In this document: positions 17,716 to 25,611 of the stretch, piece after piece
Layout: each line of letters starts with the position of its first letter
Numbering within the stretch: the stretch's first letter is position 1
Origin: Arthrobacter sp. MYb213
Lineage (GTDB): Bacteria; Actinomycetota; Actinomycetes; Actinomycetales; Micrococcaceae
Length of the DNA stretch: 64,000 nt
Direction of reading: 5' to 3'
Assembly (NCBI RefSeq): GCF_002979915.1
Contig: NZ_PCQA01000002.1
Location: forward strand, 62,001-126,000
Translations under genes and position numbers: made by a program
Notes under the pieces: generated by a model
Databases searched by the model: none
What the model was told of the DNA's origin: nothing
The model's input: only the letters and a program-made list of their open reading frames with translations

Positions 17716-18431
17716 TTCAAGACCTCGATGGCCTGGGCGGCCGAGATCCGGCGTCCGGTGTAGAACGGGGTCTCTTCGCTGACGTGGTGGCGTGCTTCGG
17801 TGTAACGCAAGTGACGCATCATGTCGACTAGGTCGATCATGTCATCGGCTTCCAAGCAGATCTGCCACTCGAAGTCGCTGAAGGAGAACGCTGCCACGGT
17901 ATTTGCCAGTACGTTAGGGAATTCGCGTCCAAGCATGCCGTGGTCGCGTAGCATCTTGCCACGTGCCGCAGGATCCATGGTGTACCAGTCGTGGGAGCGG
18001 ACGAATGGGTAAACAGTCATCCAGCCCTTCGGATCCACACCACGGGAGAAGGCTGGCGAGTGGTCCTTAGAGAACTCGGCTTCGCGGTGCACGGCCATCG
18101 TGGAGTACACAATTTCCGTGCCAGCAAGTAACGCACTGCGACGGACCTTACGCATCGATGCCTGCAACAGTTCAGCTGCCGGACCGTGCATCCAGACCAT
18201 AATGTCGGCTTCTTGGCGCATCAGCGACACGTCGTAGATGCCACGAACGACCGCACCAGAGTCGGCAAGTTCCGCGATGAGCGAGTCAAACTCTGTGGCG
18301 TCAGCCTCGCCCAGTTCCACCTTGGCGGAACGTTTGAACACGGTCCACAGGGTGTAGAACATGGTCGGGTTTTCTCCGGCGGCCTCACGGTCTCGCATGA
18401 CCGGCGAATTATGCTGTGGTACGTAGCTCAC
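17712..18431 (-). CDS. hemQ: Coproheme decarboxylase HemQ/ChdC (chlorite dismutase fold)
   Basis: Performs the last step, decarboxylating iron-coproporphyrin III twice to haem b with peroxide. Family features are FYTLWTVFKRS near the N-terminus, GWMTVYPFVRSHDWY with the reactive Tyr, and FEWQICLEADDMIDLVDMMRHLR near the end. I chose the GTG at 18431 because AAGGAG lies 9 bases before it; an ATG at 18452 lies upstream of that ribosome binding site and would add seven residues. The product has 239 residues. It overlaps hemH by 4 bp and follows hemY by 51 bp. Its presence fixes the pathway as coproporphyrin-dependent. Confidence 0.95.
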   Translation of the reverse strand: MSYVPQHNSPVMRDREAAGENPTMFYTLWTVFKRSAKVELGEADATEFDSLIAELADSGAVVRGIYDVSLMRQEADIMVWMHGPAAELLQASMRKVRRSALLAGTEIVYSTMAVHREAEFSKDHSPAFSRGVDPKGWMTVYPFVRSHDWYTMDPAARGKMLRDHGMLGREFPNVLANTVAAFSFSDFEWQICLEADDMIDLVDMMRHLRYTEARHHVSEETPFYTGRRISAAQAIEVLK

Positions 18432-18482
18432 TGAGGTTTTCTCCTTGATCATCTGATCTAACTTAAGCGGTTATCTCGAAAA

Positions 18483-20063
18483 TTAGCGGGCGCTAATGGC
18501 AACGCTGCGGCGAGTGTGGCCGATGACTCTGGCCAACCCGGTGCCGGCAAGCCATGCGCCCACCACATCCAAACCATCAAAATCTTGTACTGCGGCGTTG
18601 AGCTTAGCGCGGCGTGCGCTCGCCTCCTCGCCCTGCAACGGGACCATGTCGTTGAAACGCGAAATAGCGCTGCCCACCACATCATCCTGGTTCAATTGAA
18701 CACCTAAAATCTTTGAAGCATCTTTGATGGCCTGCTCAAGCAATGCTTGGGTATCGCCTGATTCAACGATTGGCTCATGTTGTCCGATACGCCCAAAGGA
18801 CAGCCGAACCACATGAGTTCCGGGTCCCGACTGCTCGGCGAGCCAAGGCCATTTGGCGCTGGCGTGAGTCAGCGCCTTGGCGACAACGGGTGCGTTTTGC
18901 GCAACTAATGCCCCTGCCCCTCGCGGTGCCTCATCGAGTTCTGGCTTATCGACCACCAGCACAACCAAGGCGACGGAGTTCGACACTGCCTCGGAGCTGA
19001 TGCGCTTTGAATCTTCAAACATCGGGTTGATCAGATTCAGCGCTGCTTGCGCTTCGGTAGCGATGACTACGCGGTCTGCGGTGAGTTCTTGGCCAAGGCT
19101 GTGCACCGTGTACGGGTGCTGTGCTTGGGGATCATGATCGATTTTACTGACCGGAGAGTTCGCTACCAGCGCCACTGATGCTGCAGTCAGCTGTTCGGTG
19201 AGCGTGGTGACCAGCGTGTACATGCCGCCATCAAGTCCAGCGACGCGTGATCCTGCCGGTGCGTCTCCTTGGAGTTTGGCGACCGCTTTAGCCAGCGAGC
19301 CGGTCTCTTGCATTGCGGCGCGGAGCCCAGGCGCGGCAGCGTCGATGTCGATGCGCGCTGGATCTGTGGAATAGACGCCGTTGACCACTGGGGCAACTAG
19401 GGCGTCAAGGACGCCTTGCCCCATCCGGTTACGGACTACCTCGGCCAGAGAGAGTTTTTCCGTGGCCCATTTTTTGGGCATGGGAGTGACTAGATCCGCC
19501 GCGGCGCGCACGGTGGCGGCACGGCCGATGATGCGACGCACGTCGTCGTTGCGCACCTGCGCTGGGATCCCCATCAATGAGGTGGCAGGCAATGGATTAG
19601 CTACCAGGCTTTCGCCTTCACCCTGAATCAGCCAAGCCCCGACACCGGTGGTTGGCGTGATTTTATCGCTCAGGTCCAGCTCGTCTAGGTAGGAGACCAC
19701 AGTGCCTCCGCGCACCGCGAAAGACTCGGCGCCTGCGTCGATATTCAACCCGGCAACTTCTACACGGCGCAGACATCCACCAAAGCTTGATGCCGCTTCT
19801 AGGACGGTGACCCGGTATCCGGTCTGGCGTAGTTCACGGGCGGCAACTAGCCCGGCGATGCCGCCGCCGACCACGATGGCGTGTGGTGTTTGTGGATCGG
19901 TGACTCGATCTTTTGTTGTGCGGGATTCGGCCGCGGAACGTACCTTTTCCAGTAGCCGCAGTGCATGGGCCGCCGTGTCTGAGGCGAGGTCACGCCGTGC
20001 CTTAGTGGCTGAACGCTCGCTTGGTTTTTCTGACGCCGGGGAGTTGCGCTGATTCCTGGTCAT
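18483..20063 (-). CDS. hemY: Coproporphyrinogen III oxidase CgoX (HemY type)
   Basis: A FAD enzyme that oxidises coproporphyrinogen III to coproporphyrin III. The dinucleotide-binding motif is AIVVGGGIAGLVAARELR (about 60), followed by VLEAASSFGG and DAGAESFAVRGG. The C-terminal FAD motif LDVVGAWLAGTGLARVIG is also present. About 55 residues precede the Rossmann motif, a charged and probably disordered extension beyond the usual short N-terminus. The start is the ATG at 20063, preceded by GGAAGG; an in-frame ATG at 20087 overlaps that ribosome binding site region. It lies between hemE and hemQ on the same strand. The HemQ/HemH context makes coproporphyrinogen the likely substrate. Confidence 0.94.
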   Translation of the reverse strand: MTRNQRNSPASEKPSERSATKARRDLASDTAAHALRLLEKVRSAAESRTTKDRVTDPQTPHAIVVGGGIAGLVAARELRQTGYRVTVLEAASSFGGCLRRVEVAGLNIDAGAESFAVRGGTVVSYLDELDLSDKITPTTGVGAWLIQGEGESLVANPLPATSLMGIPAQVRNDDVRRIIGRAATVRAAADLVTPMPKKWATEKLSLAEVVRNRMGQGVLDALVAPVVNGVYSTDPARIDIDAAAPGLRAAMQETGSLAKAVAKLQGDAPAGSRVAGLDGGMYTLVTTLTEQLTAASVALVANSPVSKIDHDPQAQHPYTVHSLGQELTADRVVIATEAQAALNLINPMFEDSKRISSEAVSNSVALVVLVVDKPELDEAPRGAGALVAQNAPVVAKALTHASAKWPWLAEQSGPGTHVVRLSFGRIGQHEPIVESGDTQALLEQAIKDASKILGVQLNQDDVVGSAISRFNDMVPLQGEEASARRAKLNAAVQDFDGLDVVGAWLAGTGLARVIGHTRRSVAISAR

Positions 20064-20098
20064 ATACGCTGCACCTTCCACATTCACCTCGATGTTCG

Positions 20099-20145
20099 CC
20101 TTATTTCTGACTGCGCCGAGATTACCGGCGCAGTCAGAAATAAGG
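20099..20145 (-). promoter_or_regulatory. 20-bp perfect stem-loop between hemE and hemY
   Basis: Arms 20099-20118 and 20126-20145 are perfect complements around a 7-base loop. The stem contains TTTCTGACTGCGCCG. There is no U-run after it in the hemE direction, so it may partially terminate, protect hemE mRNA, or bind a regulator, rather than end the transcript. Confidence 0.75.
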
Positions 20146-20182
20146 GTGATCTGTCTATAACACCTAGCTTAGTCCTGCGTGG

Positions 20183-21238
20183 TTAGAGCGAATGAATGAG
20201 CTCAACCACACGAGTGAGAACCGTCGGATCGGTGGTCGGCGGGACACCGTGGCCAAGGTTGACCACATGTCCACGTGCCTTCGCGCCGCTGGCCACCACC
20301 TGACGAACATGTGCCTCAAGCACTTCCCAAGGAGCAGAGAGTAGTGCAGGGTCAATATTTCCCTGAACCGAGACGCTCTGACCTAGGCGTTCAATGGCGG
20401 TTTCCAATGGAATCCGGTAGTCCACGCCCACGGTGTCAACACCGGAATCTCGCATAGCGGTGAGCAATTCACCTGTGCCGGTACCAAAGTGAATCAGTGG
20501 CACCCCGGTGTCACGCACGAAGTCCAATGCACGCGAGGAGTATGGGGCGACAAACTTCTGGTAATCAGGCAGGGACAGGGAACCTGCCCACGAGTCAAAG
20601 AGCTGTGCGGCCGAAGCACCGGCTTCTACCTGTGCACGGAGGAACTTGCCTGAAGCATCTGCCGCCCAGGTCATCAGCCTGTCCCAGACTTCTGGTTCGG
20701 CATGCATCATGGTGCGCGGACCTAGGTGGTCGCGGCTTGGCTTGCCTTCAACCATGTAGGCAGCCACGGTGAAGGGGGCACCGGCGAAGCCGATCAGCGG
20801 AGTGCTGCCCAGTTCAGCAACGGTCAAGGCCACCGCTTCACGGATTGGGTCCAACGACTCATCGGTGAGTTCTGGCAGATTATCTACGTCTTCTGCGGTG
20901 CGGATTGCCTTGTCCAAGACCGGGCCAACACCGGGAACGATATCCACGCCAACGCCTGCAAGGCGCAATGGAATCACAATGTCGGAGAAGAAGATGCCCG
21001 CGTCAACCTTGTGGCGGCGTACTGGCTGCAGCGTAATTTCGCTGGCCATTGCCGGGTCTAGGCAGGAATCGAGCATGCTCACACCTTCGCGGAGCTTGAG
21101 GTATTCAGGCAGTGAACGCCCAGCTTGGCGCATGAACCACACCGGGTGGTGGCTCGGGGTGCGTCCAGTCAAAGCTTGGATCAAAGCGGAATCGGAGGTA
21201 CGTCCATCAACGAAGGGATGGTTCTGCGACAGAGTCAT
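20183..21238 (-). CDS. hemE: Uroporphyrinogen decarboxylase HemE
   Basis: Decarboxylates the four acetate side chains of uroporphyrinogen III to give coproporphyrinogen III. The 351-residue protein shows the diagnostic PVWFMRQAGRSLPEY near the N-terminus, IIFFSDI-type substrate pocket sequence (here AGIFFSDIVIPL), LIGFAGAPFTVAAYM, and GHGVPPTTDP near the C-terminus. It is the first gene of the leftward haem operon and diverges from hemA across a 148-bp gap. No clear ribosome binding site precedes the ATG. A 20-bp hairpin lies just downstream, before hemY. Confidence 0.98.
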   Translation of the reverse strand: MTLSQNHPFVDGRTSDSALIQALTGRTPSHHPVWFMRQAGRSLPEYLKLREGVSMLDSCLDPAMASEITLQPVRRHKVDAGIFFSDIVIPLRLAGVGVDIVPGVGPVLDKAIRTAEDVDNLPELTDESLDPIREAVALTVAELGSTPLIGFAGAPFTVAAYMVEGKPSRDHLGPRTMMHAEPEVWDRLMTWAADASGKFLRAQVEAGASAAQLFDSWAGSLSLPDYQKFVAPYSSRALDFVRDTGVPLIHFGTGTGELLTAMRDSGVDTVGVDYRIPLETAIERLGQSVSVQGNIDPALLSAPWEVLEAHVRQVVASGAKARGHVVNLGHGVPPTTDPTVLTRVVELIHSL

Positions 21239-21306
21239 GTTTCAATCATGCCAACTCTGGAGTGTAAAAGGCCATTTACTCCGTTCACCGACAGATGAAG
21301 GTGAGC

Positions 21307-21340
21307 AACCTAACTGCGTGAAAATACGTGATCTTAGGTT
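21307..21340. promoter_or_regulatory. Inverted AACCTAA/TTAGGTT half-sites in the hemE-hemA divergent region
   Basis: AACCTAA at 21307-21313 and TTAGGTT at 21334-21340 are exact inverted repeats 20 bases apart. TTAGGTT and AACCTAA also resemble the arms of DtxR/IdeR iron boxes, though there they are much closer together. Placed between the divergent haem promoters, the pair could coordinate both directions; this is inference. Confidence 0.4.
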
Positions 21341-21386
21341 CGCCTGCGTTGTTTGGACCCCTATTTCGGCCTACTCTGGGGACATT

Positions 21387-22730
21387 GTGGTTTTCTTATC
21401 TCTTGTTGCATCGCATTCACAGCTCGATTTGGAGACCGTGGCACAACTTAGCGCCTCGGCCAACGGGCTAGCCGCCGCCTCTACCAATGGGTCGGCGGTG
21501 ATTAATGGTGCCGTCGTGTTGGCGACATGCAACCGTTTTGAGGTTTATGCCGACGTGGAAAACGTCGAAGAAGCAACCGAGCAGTTAGTTAACGAACTAG
21601 CTGCGAATACCGAGCTCTCCGCAGATTTCCTCACTCGACGACTGACCGCGCTTGAAGGCGAACCGGTGATCAGCCATCTCTTCTCGGTAGGAGCCGGACT
21701 TGATAGTGCTGTCGTGGGAGAACGCGAAATCGCCGGTCAGGTCCGCCGTGCTCTGACCCAGGCGCAGCAAGAAAAAACCACCACCAGCAACCTCACCCGA
21801 CTTTTCCAGAACGCCACACGCGCTGCGAAGGATGTTGGAAGTCGGACGCAACTTGGTTCACAGGGCAAGTCGGTTGTTTCGGTCGCTTTAGACCTCGCCG
21901 AAGAATTGATGAACGAAAACCGTAGCTGGGAAGACCAAGACATTGTCTTGTTCGGTACCGGATCCTATGCCGGCGCAACGATCGCATTGCTCAAGGAACG
22001 TGGAGTGAAGCGCATTAGCGTCTACTCACATTCCGGACGCGCCGCCGATTTTACCGATAAGCGTGGCGGTTTCCCGTTGAGCAACGAACAGTTGCCACAG
22101 GCACTGCGTGAATCGGATGTCATCATCGGTTGTTCCGGTGGCGGAAATCGCTTGGACAGTGCGGCCCTGACCGAACTGCGCGTCAAGGGCCATTCACTGA
22201 TCGCCATCGACATGGCGCTCACCAATGACTTTGACCCGGCCTTGGCTCAGCTCGACGGCGTGGATCTAATCACCCTCGAATCGGTGCGCATGGCCGCGCC
22301 GACCGAACAGGCTCTGGCCGTGCATGACGCGACCAGGATCGTGACCCAGGCTGCCAGAGAGTTCTCCGCTTCTCAGCGCGAACGCGAAGCCGATCATGCG
22401 ATCGTCGCTCTGCGTGCACACACCAAAACGGTTCTTGATTCCGAGGTAGCTAAGGTCCGTGCCCAGCACGGTTGTACCGCCGCTGCCGAAGAAGTTGAAT
22501 TGGCAATGCGTCGAATGATGCGCCAGCTGCTCCATGTCCCCACCGTGCGTGCACGTGAGTTGGCTGCCCAAGGCCGTACCGACGAATATGTCGCGGCTCT
22601 TGAGACTCTCTACGGTCTTGACCTGAGTGAGCCACTGGGCAATACCACCGCGCTAAGCACCACTACCGTGCAATCGCCTTCGGCTGAAGATGTCAGCTGT
22701 CCGGCAGTACCTGCCGAACAAAGCGCATAA
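21387..22730 (+). CDS. hemA: Glutamyl-tRNA reductase HemA
   Basis: Reduces glutamyl-tRNA to glutamate-1-semialdehyde with NADPH, the committed step of the C5 pathway. The active-site Cys lies in VLATCNRFEVYADV (about 50). Other motifs are FSVGAGLDSAVVGEREIAGQ, the Rossmann segment VLFGTGSYAGATIALLKERG, and the C-terminal dimerisation domain with HGCTAAAEEVELAMRRMMRQ. The frame is open far upstream, but that part is antisense to hemE. I placed the start at GTG 21387, with GGGGA just before it; this gives 447 residues and the family's usual N-terminus. It is transcribed divergently from the other haem genes. Confidence 0.95.
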   Translation: MVFLSLVASHSQLDLETVAQLSASANGLAAASTNGSAVINGAVVLATCNRFEVYADVENVEEATEQLVNELAANTELSADFLTRRLTALEGEPVISHLFSVGAGLDSAVVGEREIAGQVRRALTQAQQEKTTTSNLTRLFQNATRAAKDVGSRTQLGSQGKSVVSVALDLAEELMNENRSWEDQDIVLFGTGSYAGATIALLKERGVKRISVYSHSGRAADFTDKRGGFPLSNEQLPQALRESDVIIGCSGGGNRLDSAALTELRVKGHSLIAIDMALTNDFDPALAQLDGVDLITLESVRMAAPTEQALAVHDATRIVTQAAREFSASQREREADHAIVALRAHTKTVLDSEVAKVRAQHGCTAAAEEVELAMRRMMRQLLHVPTVRARELAAQGRTDEYVAALETLYGLDLSEPLGNTTALSTTTVQSPSAEDVSCPAVPAEQSA

Positions 22731-22864
22731 GCACAATAGACACCCTGCCTTTACCGGCGCTTTTTTCCTCGCAACGTGGAATACTACTTGCTAGTAGGAG
22801 CTGGTTTTACGTGCGGACAACTCGCATGTGGCTTTCGCACACGGCAGGTTGAAAGGTCAAAATC

Positions 22865-23488
22865 ATGGCGGAACTTGGGGAAATTAAAAGTCCACGCACG
22901 CAACGAATGCCTCGTGAAGCGCGCCGTCGCCAGTTACTTCAAGCAGCTCACCAGGTCTTCGTAGCCCATGGTTACCATGGCGCCTCAATGGATGAGATTG
23001 CCGAAGTTGCACTGGTTTCCAAACCAGTTCTTTACCAGCATTTCCCCGGCAAGCGCGAGCTCTACCTAGCCCTCTTGGATTCGCATCTGGCCGACTTCAC
23101 AAAGCTGCTCGACGATGCCATCGCCTCAACCGACGATAACCGGCAACGAGTCTTTGAGACGATTAATACCTATTACCAGTACATCAAGCGTGAGTCCCAG
23201 GCGTATCGGCTCATTTTTGAATCAGACGTACTATCCGATCCACTGATTTCGGCGCGCATCGAAGAGTTCAATAATGCTCTGGCCATTTCCATTTCGAAGG
23301 TGGTCGTCAAAGACACCGACCTGAATGAAGATGAAGGATTATTGATTGGTCGCGCGCTAGCCGGACTGTCACAGGTTTCCGCACGTTACTGGGCCACCAG
23401 CGACGAACCAGTTGATCAAGAAACCGCGGTGGATCTGATCTCACGTTTAGCTTGGCGCGGAATTTCACGGTTCCCGAAGGAAAACTAG
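22865..23488 (+). CDS. TetR-family regulator, possible FasR orthologue
   Basis: A 207-residue repressor-type protein. The N-terminal helix-turn-helix is plain: RRRQLLQAAHQVFVAHGYHG, then SMDEIAEVALVSKPVLYQHF (about 30-65). The C-terminal half is a helical ligand-binding domain. The gene is followed by a DUF3107 gene and, two genes on, a RhlE-like helicase. This order matches Rv3208-Rv3208A-Rv3211 in M. tuberculosis as I remember it, where Rv3208 is FasR, the acyl-CoA-responsive regulator of fatty acid synthase. Orthology is inferred from context; no symbol is assigned. GAAAGG precedes the ATG at a good distance. Confidence 0.88.
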   Translation: MAELGEIKSPRTQRMPREARRRQLLQAAHQVFVAHGYHGASMDEIAEVALVSKPVLYQHFPGKRELYLALLDSHLADFTKLLDDAIASTDDNRQRVFETINTYYQYIKRESQAYRLIFESDVLSDPLISARIEEFNNALAISISKVVVKDTDLNEDEGLLIGRALAGLSQVSARYWATSDEPVDQETAVDLISRLAWRGISRFPKEN

Positions 23489-23552
23489 TTAGATTTGTTT
23501 TAGAGGCCCCCAGACGGGACTCGTAATTCTTTCGAGAGGATCATTGACAATC

Positions 23553-23774
23553 ATGGAAATCCGGATTGGCATTCAGAATGTAGCCCGTGAAGTCGTACTC
23601 GAATCCGAGCTAAGCAACGCCGAAGTGAATGAGGCCGTCTCCAAGGCGATCTCTGAGGGCAGCGTGCTCTCGATGAAGGATCCTAAGGGCCGCGAGGTGC
23701 TAATCCCAGCAGCCGGAATCGCCTATGTCGAGGTTGGTCCCGAAGAGACTCGTCGCGTAGGTTTCGCACACTAG
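23553..23774 (+). CDS. DUF3107 small protein
   Basis: A 73-residue protein of the actinobacterial DUF3107 family, whose M. tuberculosis member is called TB9.4. The start MEIRIGIQNVAREVVLES and the body LIPAAGIAYVEVGPEETRRVGF fit the family. No function is established and no catalytic motif can be seen. A TTG nine bases upstream (23544) is an alternative start; the GAGAGGA at 23534-23540 is 12 bases from the ATG and only 3 from the TTG, so neither spacing is ideal. It follows the TetR gene by about 64 bp, probably in one transcript. Confidence 0.9.
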   Translation: MEIRIGIQNVAREVVLESELSNAEVNEAVSKAISEGSVLSMKDPKGREVLIPAAGIAYVEVGPEETRRVGFAH

Positions 23775-23792
23775 ACAACCTTTAGCTTTACC

Positions 23793-23830
23793 CCTCGTGG
23801 TCGTTCCAATATTTTGGGGCGGCCACGAGG
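23793..23830 (+). terminator. Terminator-like hairpin after DUF3107 gene
   Basis: CCTCGTGG and CCACGAGG form an 8-bp perfect stem that can be lengthened inward with G-T pairs. There is no clear T-run after it. Confidence 0.55.
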
Positions 23831-23848
23831 CGTTTAAGCGTGCTTCAC

Positions 23849-23864
23849 ATCACACATTTGTGAT
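23849..23864. promoter_or_regulatory. Palindrome ATCACA-CATT-TGTGAT before the RNB nuclease gene
   Basis: A perfect 6-bp inverted repeat centred about 20 bp before the GTG start of the RNB gene, in the place where a promoter is expected. The gene has no visible ribosome binding site, so a leaderless transcript with an operator overlapping the promoter is possible. Confidence 0.4.
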
Positions 23865-23876
23865 AATCCTAGATAT

Positions 23877-25343
23877 GTGACTAATCCACGGATCTATAGC
23901 CCTCGCAAACATGCCGCCGTCAACCTGGACGAGCTACTGCTCGCACTGGAAAAGGAGCTCGAAGTTCCCGCGCCCTTTGACCAAGCCGCGTTAGCCGCGG
24001 CAGAGGAAGCGGTAGCCAACTTAGCTCCTGCGCCTCATGACGATACGGCACTCCCGTTCTTCACCATTGATCCCGAAGGCGCCACCGATCTGGACCAAGC
24101 GATGTACCTAGAACGCGCCGGCGAGGGGTACGTGGTGAATTACGCAATCGCCGACGTTCCGGCGTTTGTGCAACTGGGCAGCACACTGGATGAAGTCACC
24201 AGATCACGCGGTCAGACTTTTTACCTACCGCACCGCAAGGTCAGCCTGCACCCACCGTTGATCTCTGAAGATCAAGGTTCGTTGCTTGCCGGACAGGTAC
24301 GCCGAGTCTTCCTATGGCGCATCAGCCTAAATCACAACGGCGCGATCACCGACGTTGTGCTTACCCGCACCATGATCAAATCCCGTGAACAACTCGATTA
24401 CCACACGGCCCAACAAAAGTTCGACGCTTCCCAGGGCGGCGAGCAATTAGAACTCCTTGCCGAAATTGGTGCACTGCGCATCAAACAAGAACGCCTGCGT
24501 GGCGGTGCGTCACTGAACCTTCCCGATCAAGAAGTCCAACCTGAGGCCAACGGTTACAAACTTGTCAGCGGCCAATCTTTGCCGTTGGAAGATTACAACG
24601 CCCAAATTTCCTTGCTCACCGGAATTGCCGCGGCACGCATCATGCTCGATCACGGCACCGGAATCTTGCGCACCATGCCCGCGCCAGATGAAAAAGATCT
24701 CGCCGAATTTACCGAGCAGACCCGCCTACTTGGCTGCCCTTGGGACCGGAAACTCAGCTACGGCGAGTACCTACGCACTCTAGACGTGAATGATCCGCGG
24801 CAACTGGTGATTATGCATCGGGCGGCATCGCTCTTTCGCGGAGCCGACTACGACGTGCTCAACGGCCAAGACGAAGCGGACCTGGAGCAGGCGGCAATCG
24901 CAGCACCCTACGCGCACACCACCGCGCCACTGCGCCGATTGGTGGATCGCTTCGTCTTGCTATGTTGTGATCTACAGGCAAACAACCAGCCAATTCCCGA
25001 CGAGCTCAACGAAGCCTTAGAACAGCTGCCCGGACTAATGCGTGAAAGCTCCATCGCGACGAATCGAGTCTCCAATGCGGCCATTGATCTGATCGAAGCG
25101 TATGTGCTGCAGCACCGTATCGGGGAAAAATTTGAGGCAATAGTGCTTCGCGAAGCCACCGGCACACACAATGGTGACCCCGAGCAGAGCGAGGCTAAAA
25201 GCCGACCGGGCAATTTGCAACTGGTCAGCGAACCGATCACCGGACAGTTCACCGGCAGCGCCAAGCCAGGCACCTTGGTGACCGTGGTGCTTCGCCTCGC
25301 CGATCCGGTCACACGCAAGATCATGTTCGACATTCTGCCCTAG
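23877..25343 (+). CDS. RNB-domain ribonuclease (RNase II/R family)
   Basis: A 488-residue 3'-5' exoribonuclease-type protein consisting mainly of the RNB catalytic domain. The active-site segment is FTIDPEGATDLDQAM (about 62-76). It keeps three of the four RNase II acidic positions, but the last Asp of the usual DLDD is Gln; I recall DLDQ in other actinobacterial members. Further motifs are RGQTFYLPHRKVSLHPP, FRGADYD, and APYAHTTAPLRRLVDRF near residue 345. Cold-shock domains of RNase R are absent or reduced, so this is a compact type. No ribosome binding site is visible before the GTG. Whether it degrades RNA broadly or matures specific transcripts cannot be told. Confidence 0.88.
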   Translation: MTNPRIYSPRKHAAVNLDELLLALEKELEVPAPFDQAALAAAEEAVANLAPAPHDDTALPFFTIDPEGATDLDQAMYLERAGEGYVVNYAIADVPAFVQLGSTLDEVTRSRGQTFYLPHRKVSLHPPLISEDQGSLLAGQVRRVFLWRISLNHNGAITDVVLTRTMIKSREQLDYHTAQQKFDASQGGEQLELLAEIGALRIKQERLRGGASLNLPDQEVQPEANGYKLVSGQSLPLEDYNAQISLLTGIAAARIMLDHGTGILRTMPAPDEKDLAEFTEQTRLLGCPWDRKLSYGEYLRTLDVNDPRQLVIMHRAASLFRGADYDVLNGQDEADLEQAAIAAPYAHTTAPLRRLVDRFVLLCCDLQANNQPIPDELNEALEQLPGLMRESSIATNRVSNAAIDLIEAYVLQHRIGEKFEAIVLREATGTHNGDPEQSEAKSRPGNLQLVSEPITGQFTGSAKPGTLVTVVLRLADPVTRKIMFDILP

Positions 25344-25611
25344 ACCCGCCAGCCTACGGGAAACCGGTGTATACCGGCTATGCTTGGGCTATCACTATTT
25401 AGGATGCCCGGTCGCACCGTGCTGAACGACGAGAACAGTTTCGTGGTGACTTCCCAGCGGTCACCATCCCGACATCCGCCCTTGGTGGCAGATGACGTGT
25501 ATGACGCGATCGGCTCCGCTGGCCCCGCACCGGTAAGGTGAGCGCCCCCTGAACGTTCAGGGCTGACAACACACATACCAGTGCCACAAATGAAACGAGA
25601 ACACACACATC
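25344..25611 (+). promoter_or_regulatory. Structured leader region of the DEAD-box helicase gene
   Basis: This 268-bp gap has no gene that I can support. It holds at least three short inverted repeats: CCGGT-GTAT-ACCGG (25364-25377), GGTGAC/GTCACC (25445-25465) and a perfect 16-bp palindrome centred on GAACGTTC (25547-25562). Some of these may lie in a long 5' untranslated leader, as is common for DEAD-box helicase mRNAs. Confidence 0.4.

Noticed and set aside
20769-21386. Long N-terminal extension of the HemA reading frame
   Set aside because: This part is antisense to hemE, has no HemA similarity and contains no start with a ribosome binding site; the family N-terminus begins at 21387.
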